Shown here in pieces: positions 9,190 through 18,218 of a stretch of DNA of 64,000 bases (position 1 is its first letter; each line of letters opens with the position of its first letter). The DNA lies in contig NZ_BDCR01000003.1 in assembly GCF_001618385.1 (NCBI RefSeq), forward strand, positions 744,001 through 808,000, in the 5' to 3' direction. A program made the position numbers and the translations under genes. The notes under the pieces are model-generated. The model saw nothing but the letters and a program-made list of their open reading frames with translations. It was not told where the DNA came from and made no database searches. The DNA is from Paludibacter jiangxiensis (GTDB lineage: Bacteria; Bacteroidota; Bacteroidia; Bacteroidales; Paludibacteraceae).

Positions 9190-9418
9190 CTGGAATAATT
9201 ATACACCGCCTAAAAACTCGGTCGGTTTTTTCTTGTCCGAGTGCTAAATTTTACAAAATTTCCAAACATATTTTTTCTTTGACTAACAAACTCATTTCAA
9301 AACCATTACAATTAAATGATTTACCACACAAACTGCTAACATTAAACTTTGTATTTATTAAACTTGTAGCCTTAAACGACTTTACAGCGACCAGATTCAC
9401 ACCAAAACCCTCTATTTA

Positions 9419-9448
9419 TTGGATGAATGAAAAGTTTGCCTAACTTTG
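9419..9448 (+). promoter_or_regulatory. Promoter of the C1 peptidase gene
   Basis: TTG (9419-9421), 19 bases, TAACTTTG (9441-9448), about 80 bases ahead of the ATG. Confidence 0.7.
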
Positions 9449-9536
9449 CATTCCAGCCGAATAATTCCTGCATCGTTGATCTAAAACAGACGAAGCGATT
9501 TAGAATATCACTTTAATTTAAATAATTGAGACTGAA

Positions 9537-10742
9537 ATGAAGAAGATGACTCTACTCATGGCTCTTTGCCTCGGGTGTACTTTTGCTTTTGCCCAGGAAG
9601 CAGCCAAAGAAAAAAAAGACAGCGTTGGTTTTGTTTTTACCACTGTTAAAGCCAACAAAATTACTTCCGTAAAGAATCAGGCCAGCTCGGGTACCTGCTG
9701 GAGCTTTTCCGGAATCGGGTTCCTCGAATCGGAATTGCTGCGAATGGGAAAACCTGAATATGACCTGTCGGAAATGTTCATTGTGCACCACAATTATCAG
9801 GAAAAAGCGCAAAAGTATGTACGCATGCATGGTAAAATCAACTTTGCTGCCGGTGGTTCATTTGCTGATGTAATAGACGCTATAAAAGAATACGGAATTG
9901 TACCCGACACCGTAATGCGCGGACTAAATTACGGAGAAGAAAAACACCGTCACGGTGAACTGGATGCCGTTACCTCCGCATACGTGGATGCAATTATCAA
10001 GAATCCGAACAAACAACATTTATCTACCGCATGGTTTGACGGCTTCAAGGGAATTCTCAATGCATATCTGGGCACAATACCTGAAGAGTTCACCTACAAC
10101 GGTAAGAAATATACCCCGAAATCGTTTGCTGCATCTTTAGGTTTAAATTCAGACGATTACATTTCAATAACCTCTTTCACTCATCATCCGTTTTATACCA
10201 AATTTGCCGTTGAAATTGAAGACAACTGGCGCTGGGAAGAGTCGTACAACGTACCTATGGACGAAATGATGGCGATTATTGACAATGCCCTCAACAACGG
10301 TTACACCGTAGCTTGGGGTGCTGACGTAAGCGAAAAAGGGTTTACCCGTCAGGGCATCGGCGTTATTCCTGATGTGGATCCAAACAAAGCTCCTGCGGGA
10401 ACAGACGAAGCCAAATGGATCGGGTTGAGCACGAAAGAAAAAGAAGATATGCTGTATAAAGTAACCGGACCGGTGAAGGAAAAAGAAATTACACAGGATT
10501 TACGCCAGAAAGGCTTTGACAATTACGAAACTACAGACGACCACGGAATGCAGATTTTCGGTATCGCAAAAGACCAGAAAGGCAACAAATTCTACATGGT
10601 TAAAAACTCATGGGGCACTGAAAACAAATACAAAGGTATCTGGTATATTTCAGAAGCTTTTGTAAAATACAAAACAATTGACCTCGCTGTTCATAAAGAT
10701 GCGATTCCAAAGGACATTCGTAAAAAACTCGGCTTAAAATAA
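9537..10742 (+). CDS. Secreted C1-family (bleomycin hydrolase-like) aminopeptidase
   Basis: A 401-residue papain-fold peptidase of the C1B/bleomycin hydrolase (PepC) type, with a signal peptide (MKKMTLLMALCLGCTFAFAQ), so it probably acts in the periplasm. Catalytic residues: Cys54 (SSGTCWSFSGIGFLESEL), His336 (DDHGMQIFGI) and Asn357 (MVKNSWG). Cytosolic PepC has no signal peptide; secreted versions are common in Bacteroidales. A clear promoter and terminator make it a single-gene unit. Confidence 0.92.
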   Translation: MKKMTLLMALCLGCTFAFAQEAAKEKKDSVGFVFTTVKANKITSVKNQASSGTCWSFSGIGFLESELLRMGKPEYDLSEMFIVHHNYQEKAQKYVRMHGKINFAAGGSFADVIDAIKEYGIVPDTVMRGLNYGEEKHRHGELDAVTSAYVDAIIKNPNKQHLSTAWFDGFKGILNAYLGTIPEEFTYNGKKYTPKSFAASLGLNSDDYISITSFTHHPFYTKFAVEIEDNWRWEESYNVPMDEMMAIIDNALNNGYTVAWGADVSEKGFTRQGIGVIPDVDPNKAPAGTDEAKWIGLSTKEKEDMLYKVTGPVKEKEITQDLRQKGFDNYETTDDHGMQIFGIAKDQKGNKFYMVKNSWGTENKYKGIWYISEAFVKYKTIDLAVHKDAIPKDIRKKLGLK

Positions 10743-10763
10743 GAATTCTAAGCTTTCTTGAAA

Positions 10764-10800
10764 CAGACACGGGATGATCGCAAGGTTATCCCGTGTTTTG
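10764..10800 (+). terminator. Terminator after the C1 peptidase
   Basis: A 9-bp stem (ACACGGGAT 10767-10775 / ATCCCGTGT 10788-10796) followed by a T-rich run. Confidence 0.75.
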
Positions 10801-10888
10801 TTTCTCTTGTCCATGAATTGAATTCTAATGCCACTCCAAATGAGGATAAATGATCTCTGAGGCAATAAAAACTATCTCATAGATTTTG

Positions 10889-10896
10889 TATCTTTG
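10889..10896 (+). promoter_or_regulatory. -7 box of metG
   Basis: TATCTTTG, followed by a leader of about 70 bases containing two GATTACAC repeats. No T-box or SAM riboswitch was recognised. Confidence 0.6.
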
Positions 10897-10970
10897 CAGT
10901 CCAAAATTGTATAGTCAGCAGAGTTTCTGCGATTACACAATGAAACGATTACACGATTAAACAAAGAGAT

Positions 10971-13109
10971 ATGTCTAAGAACTTCAAAAGAACATTGATT
11001 ACCACCGCGTTGCCCTATGCAAACGGACCCGTCCACATCGGCCACTTAGCCGGAGTTTATGTACCAGCCGATATTTACGCACGTTATATGCGGCTCAAGG
11101 GCGAAGAGGTAGTCATGATCGGCGGTTCGGACGAACACGGGGTGCCCATCACCATCAAGGCGCGCAACGAGGGCATCACTCCGCAACAGGTGGTGGATCG
11201 TTACCACACCATTATTAAAGATTCGTTTAAGGAGTTCGGTATCACCTTCGATGTCTATTCTCGTACCTCCTCTAAAATTCACCATAAAACCGCTTCCGAC
11301 TTTTTCCGCATTCTGTACGACAAGGGAGAATTTATCGAAAAAACATCGGAGCAATACTATGACGAGGAAGCCAAACAGTTTCTGGCCGACCGTTACATTA
11401 CCGGTAAATGCCCCCATTGCGGCAACGAACGTGCCTACGGGGACCAGTGCGAAGCATGCGGTACGTCGCTCAGTCCGCTCGACCTGATTGAACCCAAATC
11501 GGCCATCAGCGGAAGTGCTCCGGTATTGAAAGAGACCCGTCACTGGTACCTGCCCCTCGACAAGCACGAACCGTGGTTGCGCGAGTGGATTCTCGAAAAC
11601 CACAAGGAGTGGAAAACCAATGTCTACGGACAGTGCAAGTCGTGGTTGGATATGGGCTTGCAACCCCGCGCCGTGAGTCGCGACCTCGACTGGGGCGTTC
11701 CCGTGCCGGTGGAAGGTGCCGAAGGAAAGGTGCTCTACGTTTGGTTCGACGCTCCCATCGGCTACATCTCCAACACCATCGAGATGTGCGAAAAAGAACC
11801 GAAGAAATATGGCAACTGGGAGAAATGGTGGAAAGACCCCGAAACCAAACTGGTTCATTTTATCGGCAAAGACAATATCGTTTTCCACTGCATCGTCTTC
11901 CCATCGATGCTGAAAGCCGACGGCAGCTATATTTTGCCAGAAAACGTTCCGTCCAACGAATTTTTGAATCTCGAAGGCGACAAAATATCAACTTCCCGCA
12001 ACTGGGCCGTTTGGTTGCACGAGTACCTGCAGGATTTTTCCGGCAAACAGGATGTGCTGCGCTACGTGCTCACCGCCAATGCCCCCGAAACCAAAGACAA
12101 CGACTTTACCTGGAAAGATTTTCAGGCGCGCAACAACAACGAACTGGTGGCCATTTTCGGCAATTTCGTAAACCGCGCGCTGGTGTTGACCCATAAATAT
12201 TTTGACGGCAAAGTACCTGATCGCAACAGGTTTTCTTCATATCACAAAGACACGATGTACGAAGTATATGCGTCCAAATATGAATTAGAAAAATTTCTTT
12301 CTGAGTATAGGTTTAGAGATGCGTTGCGTTGCGTTATGGATATCGCAAGAGTAGGTAACAAATATCTACAAAATCAGGCTCCATGGAAAATATACCCTCA
12401 TGACCCAGAACAAGTCGCTACCGATATAAACATTTGTTTAGAGATTTGCGCAATTCTAGCAATTGTTGTAGAGCCATTTCTTCCTTTCACCGCAAAGAAA
12501 CTATCAAATATTTTAAATATTGAAACTAAAGGAAAATGGTATACATTTGGCATAAATAAAGATTTTGAAAGTTCAAATATTACTTGGTCTAGAAATATCG
12601 TTGAAGACGAAAAGCAATTAGATTATAACAAAACCATTCTTCATGTTGGAGACTCGATTGGAATTCCTGAATTGTTGTTTGAAAAAATTGAAGACAGCGT
12701 CATAGAAGCTCAGGTACAAAAATTGCTCGACACGAAGAAAGCCAACGAAGCAGCTGCATACAAAGCCAACCCGGTGAAAGAGAATGTAGCTTTCGAAGAT
12801 TTTATGAAGATGGATATCCGCGTGGGTACCGTGCTCGATTGCCAGAAAGTGCCCAAGGCCGACAAACTGCTGCAGTTCCGCATTGCCGACGGCTTGGAAG
12901 AACGCACCATTCTCTCGGGTATTGCCAAATATTATCCTAACCCCGAAGAGCTGATCGGTACGCAGGTTTGCTTTATAGCCAACTTCGAACCCCGCAAGTT
13001 GCGCGGTATCATGAGCGAAGGAATGATCCTCTCCGCCGAAGATGCTGATGGCAAACTGGTGTTGATCCAACCGAGAATGACTGTAACCAACGGTGTTGAA
13101 GTAAAATAA
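10971..13109 (+). CDS. metG: Methionyl-tRNA synthetase
   Basis: A 712-residue class Ia synthetase that charges tRNA-Met. It shows HIGH at 22-25 ([13 protein letters not shown]), a zinc-knuckle pair [17 protein letters not shown] in the connective region, the KMSKS variant KISTS at about 338-342, an anticodon-binding helix bundle, and a C-terminal tRNA-binding OB domain ([15 protein letters not shown]). It is somewhat longer than I expect for this group (roughly 680 residues). The extra length falls in a low-GC block, about residues 415-578, whose codon use differs sharply from the rest. Confidence 0.96.
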   Translation: MSKNFKRTLITTALPYANGPVHIGHLAGVYVPADIYARYMRLKGEEVVMIGGSDEHGVPITIKARNEGITPQQVVDRYHTIIKDSFKEFGITFDVYSRTSSKIHHKTASDFFRILYDKGEFIEKTSEQYYDEEAKQFLADRYITGKCPHCGNERAYGDQCEACGTSLSPLDLIEPKSAISGSAPVLKETRHWYLPLDKHEPWLREWILENHKEWKTNVYGQCKSWLDMGLQPRAVSRDLDWGVPVPVEGAEGKVLYVWFDAPIGYISNTIEMCEKEPKKYGNWEKWWKDPETKLVHFIGKDNIVFHCIVFPSMLKADGSYILPENVPSNEFLNLEGDKISTSRNWAVWLHEYLQDFSGKQDVLRYVLTANAPETKDNDFTWKDFQARNNNELVAIFGNFVNRALVLTHKYFDGKVPDRNRFSSYHKDTMYEVYASKYELEKFLSEYRFRDALRCVMDIARVGNKYLQNQAPWKIYPHDPEQVATDINICLEICAILAIVVEPFLPFTAKKLSNILNIETKGKWYTFGINKDFESSNITWSRNIVEDEKQLDYNKTILHVGDSIGIPELLFEKIEDSVIEAQVQKLLDTKKANEAAAYKANPVKENVAFEDFMKMDIRVGTVLDCQKVPKADKLLQFRIADGLEERTILSGIAKYYPNPEELIGTQVCFIANFEPRKLRGIMSEGMILSAEDADGKLVLIQPRMTVTNGVEVK
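12215..12705 (+). other. AT-rich, differently coded block inside metG
   Basis: In frame, but the DNA changes abruptly. Flanks use CGC/CTG/ACC-type codons, whereas this block is rich in AGA/AGG, TTA and A/T-ending codons. It covers most of the anticodon-binding domain plus an insertion around [14 protein letters not shown]. The reading frame and conserved residues (RVGNKYL, EPFLPF) are kept. A recombination import of a domain is one explanation. Confidence 0.65.
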
Positions 13110-13116
13110 AATTACA

Positions 13117-13178
13117 GAACGCAAATCACGCAAATTATCGCAAATATCATCTATCTATTTGTGGTAATTTGCGTTCCC
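13117..13178 (+). terminator. Hairpin between metG and the SpoU gene
   Basis: GAACGCAAAT near 13118 pairs with ATTTGCGTTC near 13168-13177, with further partial pairing inside (ACGCAAAT / ATTTGTGG). T-rich sequence follows. A terminator or a CGCAAAT-type intergenic repeat. Confidence 0.55.
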
Positions 13179-13219
13179 GTTTTTTTCGGGATTGCGTCAT
13201 TTGTGTTCACCCAAATTAT

Positions 13220-13762
13220 ATGCGTAAACTCAAAATAGACGAACTAAACCGCCTCTCGACCGATGAGTTCAAGCAGGCTGACAAACTACCGTTGGTGGTA
13301 GTGCTCGACAACGTGCGCAGCCTGCACAACGTCGGGTCGGTGTTCCGTACCTCGGATGCTTATTTGGTGGAAGCCGTTTACCTTTGCGGCATCACCTCCA
13401 CCCCACCCCATGCCGAAATACACAAGTCGGCACTCGGAGCCGAGTTTTCTGTCGACTGGAAATACTTCGAGCAGACACTCGATGCCGTAGCGCAACTGAA
13501 AGCCGAAGGCTACACCGTTTTCTCCATCGAACAAGCTCAGGGGAGCACCATGCTCACCGATCTGCAATTAGACCCGAATGGTAAATACGCCGTAATTCTC
13601 GGCCACGAAGTGAAAGGAGTACAGCAGGAGGTGGTCAATGCCAGCGACGGCTGCATCGAACTGCCACAATACGGCACCAAACATTCGCTCAACGTCTCTG
13701 TCACGGCAGGTATTGTGATTTGGGAGTTTTTTAGAGGTTTATCACCCCTTAATTCTCGCTAA
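13220..13762 (+). CDS. SpoU/TrmH-family RNA methyltransferase
   Basis: About 180 residues of the SPOUT class. The N-terminal part has VVVLDNVRSLHNVGSVFRT (motif 1) and the C-terminal knot has VILGHEVKGVQQEVV and IELPQYGTKHSLNVSVTAGI (motifs 2 and 3) that bind S-adenosylmethionine. It 2'-O-methylates a ribose in tRNA or rRNA; the target is unknown. I take the ATG at 13220 because the open frame before it (a TTG at 13169) runs through the hairpin region. Its 3' end overlaps the convergent LytTR gene by 21 bases. Confidence 0.88.
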   Translation: MRKLKIDELNRLSTDEFKQADKLPLVVVLDNVRSLHNVGSVFRTSDAYLVEAVYLCGITSTPPHAEIHKSALGAEFSVDWKYFEQTLDAVAQLKAEGYTVFSIEQAQGSTMLTDLQLDPNGKYAVILGHEVKGVQQEVVNASDGCIELPQYGTKHSLNVSVTAGIVIWEFFRGLSPLNSR

Positions 13763-14446
13763 AAACGCCTTGCGAAAGCTTCTTCCCACGGCAATTTCTT
13801 TACCGTCAAAGAGGTTTATTTTTTGGTGATTGAATGATGCAATCTCTTTGACGTTGACAATATAACTCTTGTGCACCCGACAAAAATCGATGTCCGGCAG
13901 CGTCTCTTCCATCGATTTCAACGAAGCGAGCGTGATGTAACTCTTTTTCTCCGTAAATATTTTGACATACTCCCCGAAACCTTCGATATAAAGTATTGCC
14001 ATGTACGGTATTTTATATGAGCTATAGTCTGCATTAATCGTCAGAAACTGATCTTCCTCACGCTGTTCTTTCTCTGCCAAATTCCGGTAATTCAACATCT
14101 CAACAGCCTTGCTTACCGCCTGCTGAAACCGCAAAAAAGAGATAGGCTTAGCCAAATAGTCCAGCACATTCAGATCAAAAGCCTTCAACGCATAATCATG
14201 ACGGGCCGTCGTGAAAATAACCAATGGCGGAGACTCCAGACGGGCTAACAGAGCAAAACCGTCTAAACGCGGCATTTGAATATCCAGCAATAACAAATCG
14301 ACCGGATTGCCTTGCAAATAGGCAAGCGCCTCTTCCGGATTCTTGAATGATGCCGCCAAAGTCAGTTCATCGGTACGCGACACATAATCCTCCAACACTT
14401 TAATGGCCAGATATTCATCATCCACTATGACACAGGAGAGTTTCAT
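13742..14446 (-). CDS. LytTR-family response regulator
   Basis: A 234-residue regulator. The receiver domain (1-120) has acidic residues at 9-10, phospho-acceptor Asp55 (LLLLDIQMP) and Lys near 104 (YLAKPIS). A LytTR DNA-binding domain (about 135-234; ILYIEGFGEYVKI, LPDIDFCRVHKSYIVN) follows. Its start overlaps the kinase stop by 4 bases (ATGA), so the two are translationally coupled. Such regulators bind paired 9-bp direct repeats; a matching pair lies at 15544-15573 next to the divergent lipoprotein gene. Confidence 0.93.
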   Translation of the reverse strand: MKLSCVIVDDEYLAIKVLEDYVSRTDELTLAASFKNPEEALAYLQGNPVDLLLLDIQMPRLDGFALLARLESPPLVIFTTARHDYALKAFDLNVLDYLAKPISFLRFQQAVSKAVEMLNYRNLAEKEQREEDQFLTINADYSSYKIPYMAILYIEGFGEYVKIFTEKKSYITLASLKSMEETLPDIDFCRVHKSYIVNVKEIASFNHQKINLFDGKEIAVGRSFRKAFLARIKG

Positions 14447-15474
14447 CGCATTCGTATTTTTAATGTTACAAAAAACGAAGTCTCCTCGTGCCGGGTATCA
14501 AATTCATAATCCGCCCGGTCATAAATATTCGCTAACCGTTTTCGTATATTTTCCAGACCTATACCACTGGCTGACTGATTTTTATCTATGTCACCAATAC
14601 TATTTTTCACGCTAAACACCAGCATATCATTCTCCATAACCAAACGGAGCTGTACAAACGCACCGGAATTTACGCCGATACCGGAATACTTCAAGGCATT
14701 CTCCAACAAAGGGATAAACAACAACGGCTCAATTTTGTATTTAACCGGCAACTCCTCAAAATCCATCTCGATCGGAACCGGTTCTTCAAATTTCAGCCGG
14801 AACAATTCGATATACGATTTGATGGCATCTATCTCCTGACTGACAGCCACTTTATCATGACACTCATACAGCGAATAACGCAACAAATCAGAGAGTTTCA
14901 TCAACGCTTCCGGTGCATTATCGGATTTGAGCAACACCAGCGAATAAATATTGTTGATGGAATTGAACAGAAAATGGGGGCTCATCTGCGCTTTCAGAAA
15001 TTGCAGTTCGGTAGTCAGTTGTAATTTCTCCAGCTCCTCCAGACGATACCTGTTGCGAATACTGTTGACCCCTATGCGTAATAGAATAGCAAAGACACCA
15101 AGCAAAGTCTCACCCAGCAGCATCAACGCAGCACGCAACGGCTCTGACATAAGGTACATCGGCGAAGCTCCGAACCGGCTCATCACAACCTGATTTCCGG
15201 CAACCCGCAAGCCTACTGTTACTATTACGGCAACAACCAGCCACACAATTGGGGTTACCCGATTTTTCCTATCAACAAATAACTGAGCAATAAAAGAATA
15301 ACTCAAATACAAAAGCATCACATTCACAGCCACCAATACCAATAATTTCTGAACGTGTAACGAAAACGAAGAGATCAGCGCCAGTCCGTATAAAACTGCG
15401 GCAACCGTCATCACTTCGATCATAGAATGGGTATAAAAAAATCGGTTTTGGCCTTTAGGAAGCAATTTGCCCAT
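14443..15474 (-). CDS. LytS-like sensor histidine kinase
   Basis: A 343-residue membrane kinase. Four hydrophobic helices occupy residues about 20-135, followed by a coiled linker and the His_kinase domain with His167 (KAQMSPHFLFNSINNIYS). An HATPase region has PLLENALKYSGIG and SGIGLENIRKRL. It pairs with the overlapping LytTR regulator. No extracellular sensor domain is evident, so the signal is probably sensed in or at the membrane. Confidence 0.92.
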   Translation of the reverse strand: MGKLLPKGQNRFFYTHSMIEVMTVAAVLYGLALISSFSLHVQKLLVLVAVNVMLLYLSYSFIAQLFVDRKNRVTPIVWLVVAVIVTVGLRVAGNQVVMSRFGASPMYLMSEPLRAALMLLGETLLGVFAILLRIGVNSIRNRYRLEELEKLQLTTELQFLKAQMSPHFLFNSINNIYSLVLLKSDNAPEALMKLSDLLRYSLYECHDKVAVSQEIDAIKSYIELFRLKFEEPVPIEMDFEELPVKYKIEPLLFIPLLENALKYSGIGVNSGAFVQLRLVMENDMLVFSVKNSIGDIDKNQSASGIGLENIRKRLANIYDRADYEFDTRHEETSFFVTLKIRMR

Positions 15475-15503
15475 ACAATTGGATTACTATCTATTGTGAG
15501 AAG

Positions 15504-15511
15504 CAAACTTA
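15504..15511 (-). promoter_or_regulatory. -7 box of the LytS/LytTR operon
   Basis: TAAGTTTG on the minus strand, 30 bases upstream of the kinase ATG. Confidence 0.5.
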
Positions 15512-15543
15512 CGCAAAAAATACGGGAGGTAAAAACAGGCGGC

Positions 15544-15577
15544 AGGTCGTTCGCTGATATTTGAAGGTCGTTCATTG
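15544..15577. promoter_or_regulatory. Candidate LytTR operator: direct repeats 21 bp apart
   Basis: AGGTCGTTCGCTGA (15544-15557) and AGGTCGTTCATTGA (15565-15578) agree at 12 of 14 positions and start exactly 21 bp apart, two helical turns. LytTR dimers bind 9-bp direct repeats separated by 12-13 bp; here the gap is 12. A third partial copy (AAATCGTTC) lies at 15599-15607, next to the -7 box of the lipoprotein gene. The location between the two-component operon and the divergent gene supports the assignment. Confidence 0.6.
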
Positions 15578-15607
15578 AAGTTCCGAAGACTTCCTTGAAA
15601 ATCGTTC

Positions 15608-15615
15608 TATTTTTG
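15608..15615 (+). promoter_or_regulatory. -7 box of the lipoprotein hydrolase
   Basis: TATTTTTG about 50 bases before the ATG at 15666. There is no good -33 TTG, fitting a promoter that needs an activator at the repeats just upstream. Confidence 0.55.
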
Positions 15616-15665
15616 CATTGTCAATCAAACGACATCAAGGTTCAAATTTAAAAAATCGAATAACA

Positions 15666-16706
15666 ATGAATAAATGGATTCTATATTTCGTCGCATTTCA
15701 TCTACTGATAAGTTGCTCGAAACTGAAAGAGATAGAAGATACGTCTATCCCAAATGACCTCTCCGGTCCGATCGCGAAACCGACATCCGGCTACGGTGCC
15801 GATGGTTCGTACAAAGTTGCATCCGTCACCTTCCCGAGTCCAACCTATGCCGGCAAAGATGTTGTCATTTTTTACCCTCAGGGAATTACCAAGCCGGTAC
15901 CGGTTATCTTCTATTCTCATCCATATGGAGGAGAAGATAGCTCCTACAACATCGGGCTCTATGAATTTATTGCAAAGAAAGGCTATGCGGTTGTGTTTGC
16001 TCCCTACCCTACCTTCGGCGTTTCCGTCGACTCACGATATAACACTCTGTGGCAAAGTTTCAAAAAAGCAGTCACTGATTATCCGAATATTATCGACACA
16101 CACAAAGTTGGTTTCATGGGACACTCATTCGGAGGAGGTGCCTCTTTCGCTTTGGCCTACCAGGGCTTTGTTAACGAAGGATGGGGCATCAACGGCCGGT
16201 TTATCTTCGCCATGGCACAATGGTACTCATATCAGTTGACCGACACAATGTTGCAAAACTTCCCTGCAAACACAAAACTGATCACGCAGGTCTACGACGA
16301 CGATACGACAAATGACCATCGCATGGCAATTGATATTTTCAAACATATCAACATTCCCGCTTCGGAAAAAGATTATCTTCTGATCAAGAGTTGCACTATA
16401 GGCAATTACAGCTATGTGGCGGATCACAGCTTGCCAAATACACGCACGGCTTACGATGCTTATGATTACTATGGGGTTTACCGGTTGTTGGATGCACTGA
16501 TCGATTACAGTTTCAACGGGAATACAGATACCAAGAAAGTGGCGCTCGGGAATGGCAGCACGGAGCAGGTAACAATGCCCGGCTACAACGGACAGACAAT
16601 GCCCCCTTTGGTGGAGACAGACACACCCCTGCCACTTTATCCTCAAAGCCGGTATATGTTTCCTTGCAATTCAACGTCCAATCCCCGTAGCGGATACTGC
16701 GAATAA
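15666..16706 (+). CDS. Alpha/beta-hydrolase lipoprotein (dienelactone hydrolase/PAF-acetylhydrolase-like)
   Basis: A 346-residue predicted lipoprotein. The signal peptide ends in a lipobox LISC with Cys17. The start at 15666 is preferred over an in-frame upstream codon because it gives that signal. The fold shows IFYSHPYGGED (oxyanion region), the nucleophile elbow GHSFGG with Ser154, and DHSLPNT with a likely catalytic His or Asp. This is the group including secreted esterases and lipases. The natural ester is unknown. It lies opposite a LytTR two-component system with a candidate operator between them, so it is a probable target. Confidence 0.8.
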   Translation: MNKWILYFVAFHLLISCSKLKEIEDTSIPNDLSGPIAKPTSGYGADGSYKVASVTFPSPTYAGKDVVIFYPQGITKPVPVIFYSHPYGGEDSSYNIGLYEFIAKKGYAVVFAPYPTFGVSVDSRYNTLWQSFKKAVTDYPNIIDTHKVGFMGHSFGGGASFALAYQGFVNEGWGINGRFIFAMAQWYSYQLTDTMLQNFPANTKLITQVYDDDTTNDHRMAIDIFKHINIPASEKDYLLIKSCTIGNYSYVADHSLPNTRTAYDAYDYYGVYRLLDALIDYSFNGNTDTKKVALGNGSTEQVTMPGYNGQTMPPLVETDTPLPLYPQSRYMFPCNSTSNPRSGYCE

Positions 16707-16740
16707 CAATAAACACTTCAATCAATAAACAACTATCAAT

Positions 16741-17097
16741 ATGAAAAATCTACTTTTGCTTTGCACATTCATTCTTGTATCGTTTGCCATAGCGGGACAA
16801 CAAACCCAAAGGCAACAACTGACTCCCGGAGAGAGAGCCAAAGCGTATACCGAATGGATGCAGAAAACTTTGCAACTTTCTCCCGACCAGACAGTCCGTA
16901 TCAACCCCATTAATCAGCGTTATGCCTCCATGCTGGAAGAGGCAAAAACAAGTGATGACGGTAAAATACAGAAATTAAAGAAGATCAAGAACATCCAAAA
17001 ACAAAGGGATGCTGAATTCTCTTCTATTTTAACTAAAGAACAGATGGATTTGTATTTGCAAAAAGAAAAGGAATTTATTTCGTCTCTGAGGAAATAA
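16741..17097 (+). CDS. Small secreted helical protein
   Basis: A 118-residue protein with a signal peptide (MKNLLLLCTFILVSFAIAG) and a charged, mostly helical mature part. The LSPDQTVRINPINQRYA and LTKEQMDLYLQKEKEF stretches resemble, loosely, the paired-helix LTPEQ arrangement of Spy/CpxP-like periplasmic proteins. I do not assign it to that family. It follows the hydrolase by 34 bases and may share its transcript. A strong terminator follows. Confidence 0.7.
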   Translation: MKNLLLLCTFILVSFAIAGQQTQRQQLTPGERAKAYTEWMQKTLQLSPDQTVRINPINQRYASMLEEAKTSDDGKIQKLKKIKNIQKQRDAEFSSILTKEQMDLYLQKEKEFISSLRK

Positions 17098-17103
17098 ACA
17101 TTT

Positions 17104-17139
17104 AAAAGATTCCGTTGTCAGGTCACAACGGAATCTTTT
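17104..17139. terminator. Bidirectional terminator reaching into the ppx coding end
   Basis: A perfect 15-bp stem (17104-17118 / 17125-17139) with a 6-base loop and A/T runs on both sides. The right arm encodes the last codons of the convergent ppx gene (KIPL), so this terminator doubles as coding sequence. Confidence 0.85.
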
Positions 17140-18025
17140 CTACCTGCGTGGTGTTATAAATCGTATGCAGCAGTCCGTCTACCAAACCGAAAGTCGGCAC
17201 ATAAATTTGACGGATATTTGTCTGGTCGGCAATATGCAGAAATATCTCCGAAGCCGGAATGATAACATCCGCCCGGTCAGGGTTTAATTCAAAGCGCGTC
17301 ATGCGTTCTTCCACACTCAATTGCTTCATATCCTGATAAATATTCTGCAACTTATCGATATCAAGTACATCTCCCTTTCGCAATTTCGCCAACTTATGCA
17401 GCTTATTGATATTGCCACCCGAACCGATAATTTCCGTGATTGAGTATTGGCACTTGACCGATTGCAAGAAATCGTTCATCCGTTCCAGTTCGTCTCCGGT
17501 CACTTTATTACGTAACATACGGATTGTTCCTATGTTGAACGATGCCGATTCGACTAATTTGCCTCTGGAAATAACCGAAAGTTCGGTGCTACCGCCACCC
17601 ACATCAACATAGAGATAGTTCCCGTTACGATCGAGACGATCCTCCACATGGCTTTCGTAAATGGTGCGCGCCTCTTCTGTCCCATCGATAATTTCGATAT
17701 CGAGTTCCGCTTTTTCCTTCACAACCGCGACCACTTTGGCGGCATTGCGGGCTTCGCGCATAGCTGCCGTTGCGCAAGCCCGATACGATTCCACCTCGTA
17801 GACCATCATCAAATGTTTGAAAGCTTTCATCAACTTGATCAGTTTACGGATCTTTTTGTCCGTAATTTTTCCAACCGAAAAAGTATCCTCTCCGAGACGC
17901 AACGGTACCCGAAGCAACATCAGCTTTTTAAAAGAGATACCGCCATCATCCTCATTCACCACAGAAATGAGCAAACGCACCGCATTTGACCCTATATCTA
18001 TTGCCGCAATCTTTTGTTCTTCCAT
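17123..18025 (-). CDS. Ppx/GppA-family phosphatase
   Basis: A 300-residue ASKHA-fold enzyme of the exopolyphosphatase/guanosine pentaphosphatase family. Phosphate loops: AIDIGSNAVRLL at the N-terminus and LYVDVGGGSTELSVI near 135; catalytic Glu expected in the ATAAMREARN region. The ATG at 18025 is chosen because the family begins just before AIDIGSN; 34 further upstream codons have no family character. It is the short, two-domain form. Whether it acts on polyphosphate or pppGpp cannot be told. Confidence 0.9.
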   Translation of the reverse strand: MEEQKIAAIDIGSNAVRLLISVVNEDDGGISFKKLMLLRVPLRLGEDTFSVGKITDKKIRKLIKLMKAFKHLMMVYEVESYRACATAAMREARNAAKVVAVVKEKAELDIEIIDGTEEARTIYESHVEDRLDRNGNYLYVDVGGGSTELSVISRGKLVESASFNIGTIRMLRNKVTGDELERMNDFLQSVKCQYSITEIIGSGGNINKLHKLAKLRKGDVLDIDKLQNIYQDMKQLSVEERMTRFELNPDRADVIIPASEIFLHIADQTNIRQIYVPTFGLVDGLLHTIYNTTQVEKIPL

Positions 18026-18184
18026 CTGAAATTTATTTACCACAAAGAGAATAAAATTTTGTTCCAAAATAATTACATCCTTATTGAGATTCAGAGAAGC
18101 AGACATCCAACGCCGGCAATAAGACATTTACAGATTTTATAAAAACTTCTTTCTTCAAACCATCTCATTTCAAATGTTTTAGCG

Positions 18185-18192
18185 TAAATTTG
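18185..18192 (+). promoter_or_regulatory. -7 box of the transaldolase-like gene
   Basis: TAAATTTG, 27 bases before the ATG. Confidence 0.55.
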
Positions 18193-18218
18193 CAATAAGA
18201 AAACAAACCTATTACATT

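Noticed and set aside
10897-10970. Riboswitch or T-box in the metG leader
   Set aside because: The leader is about 70 bases, without a T-box sequence or SAM-riboswitch core; only two short GATTACAC repeats are seen.
11046-11888. 280-residue minus-strand open frame opposite metG
   Set aside because: It lies entirely over the GC-rich, codon-biased part of metG, has no domain features, and is a mirror effect of that codon bias.
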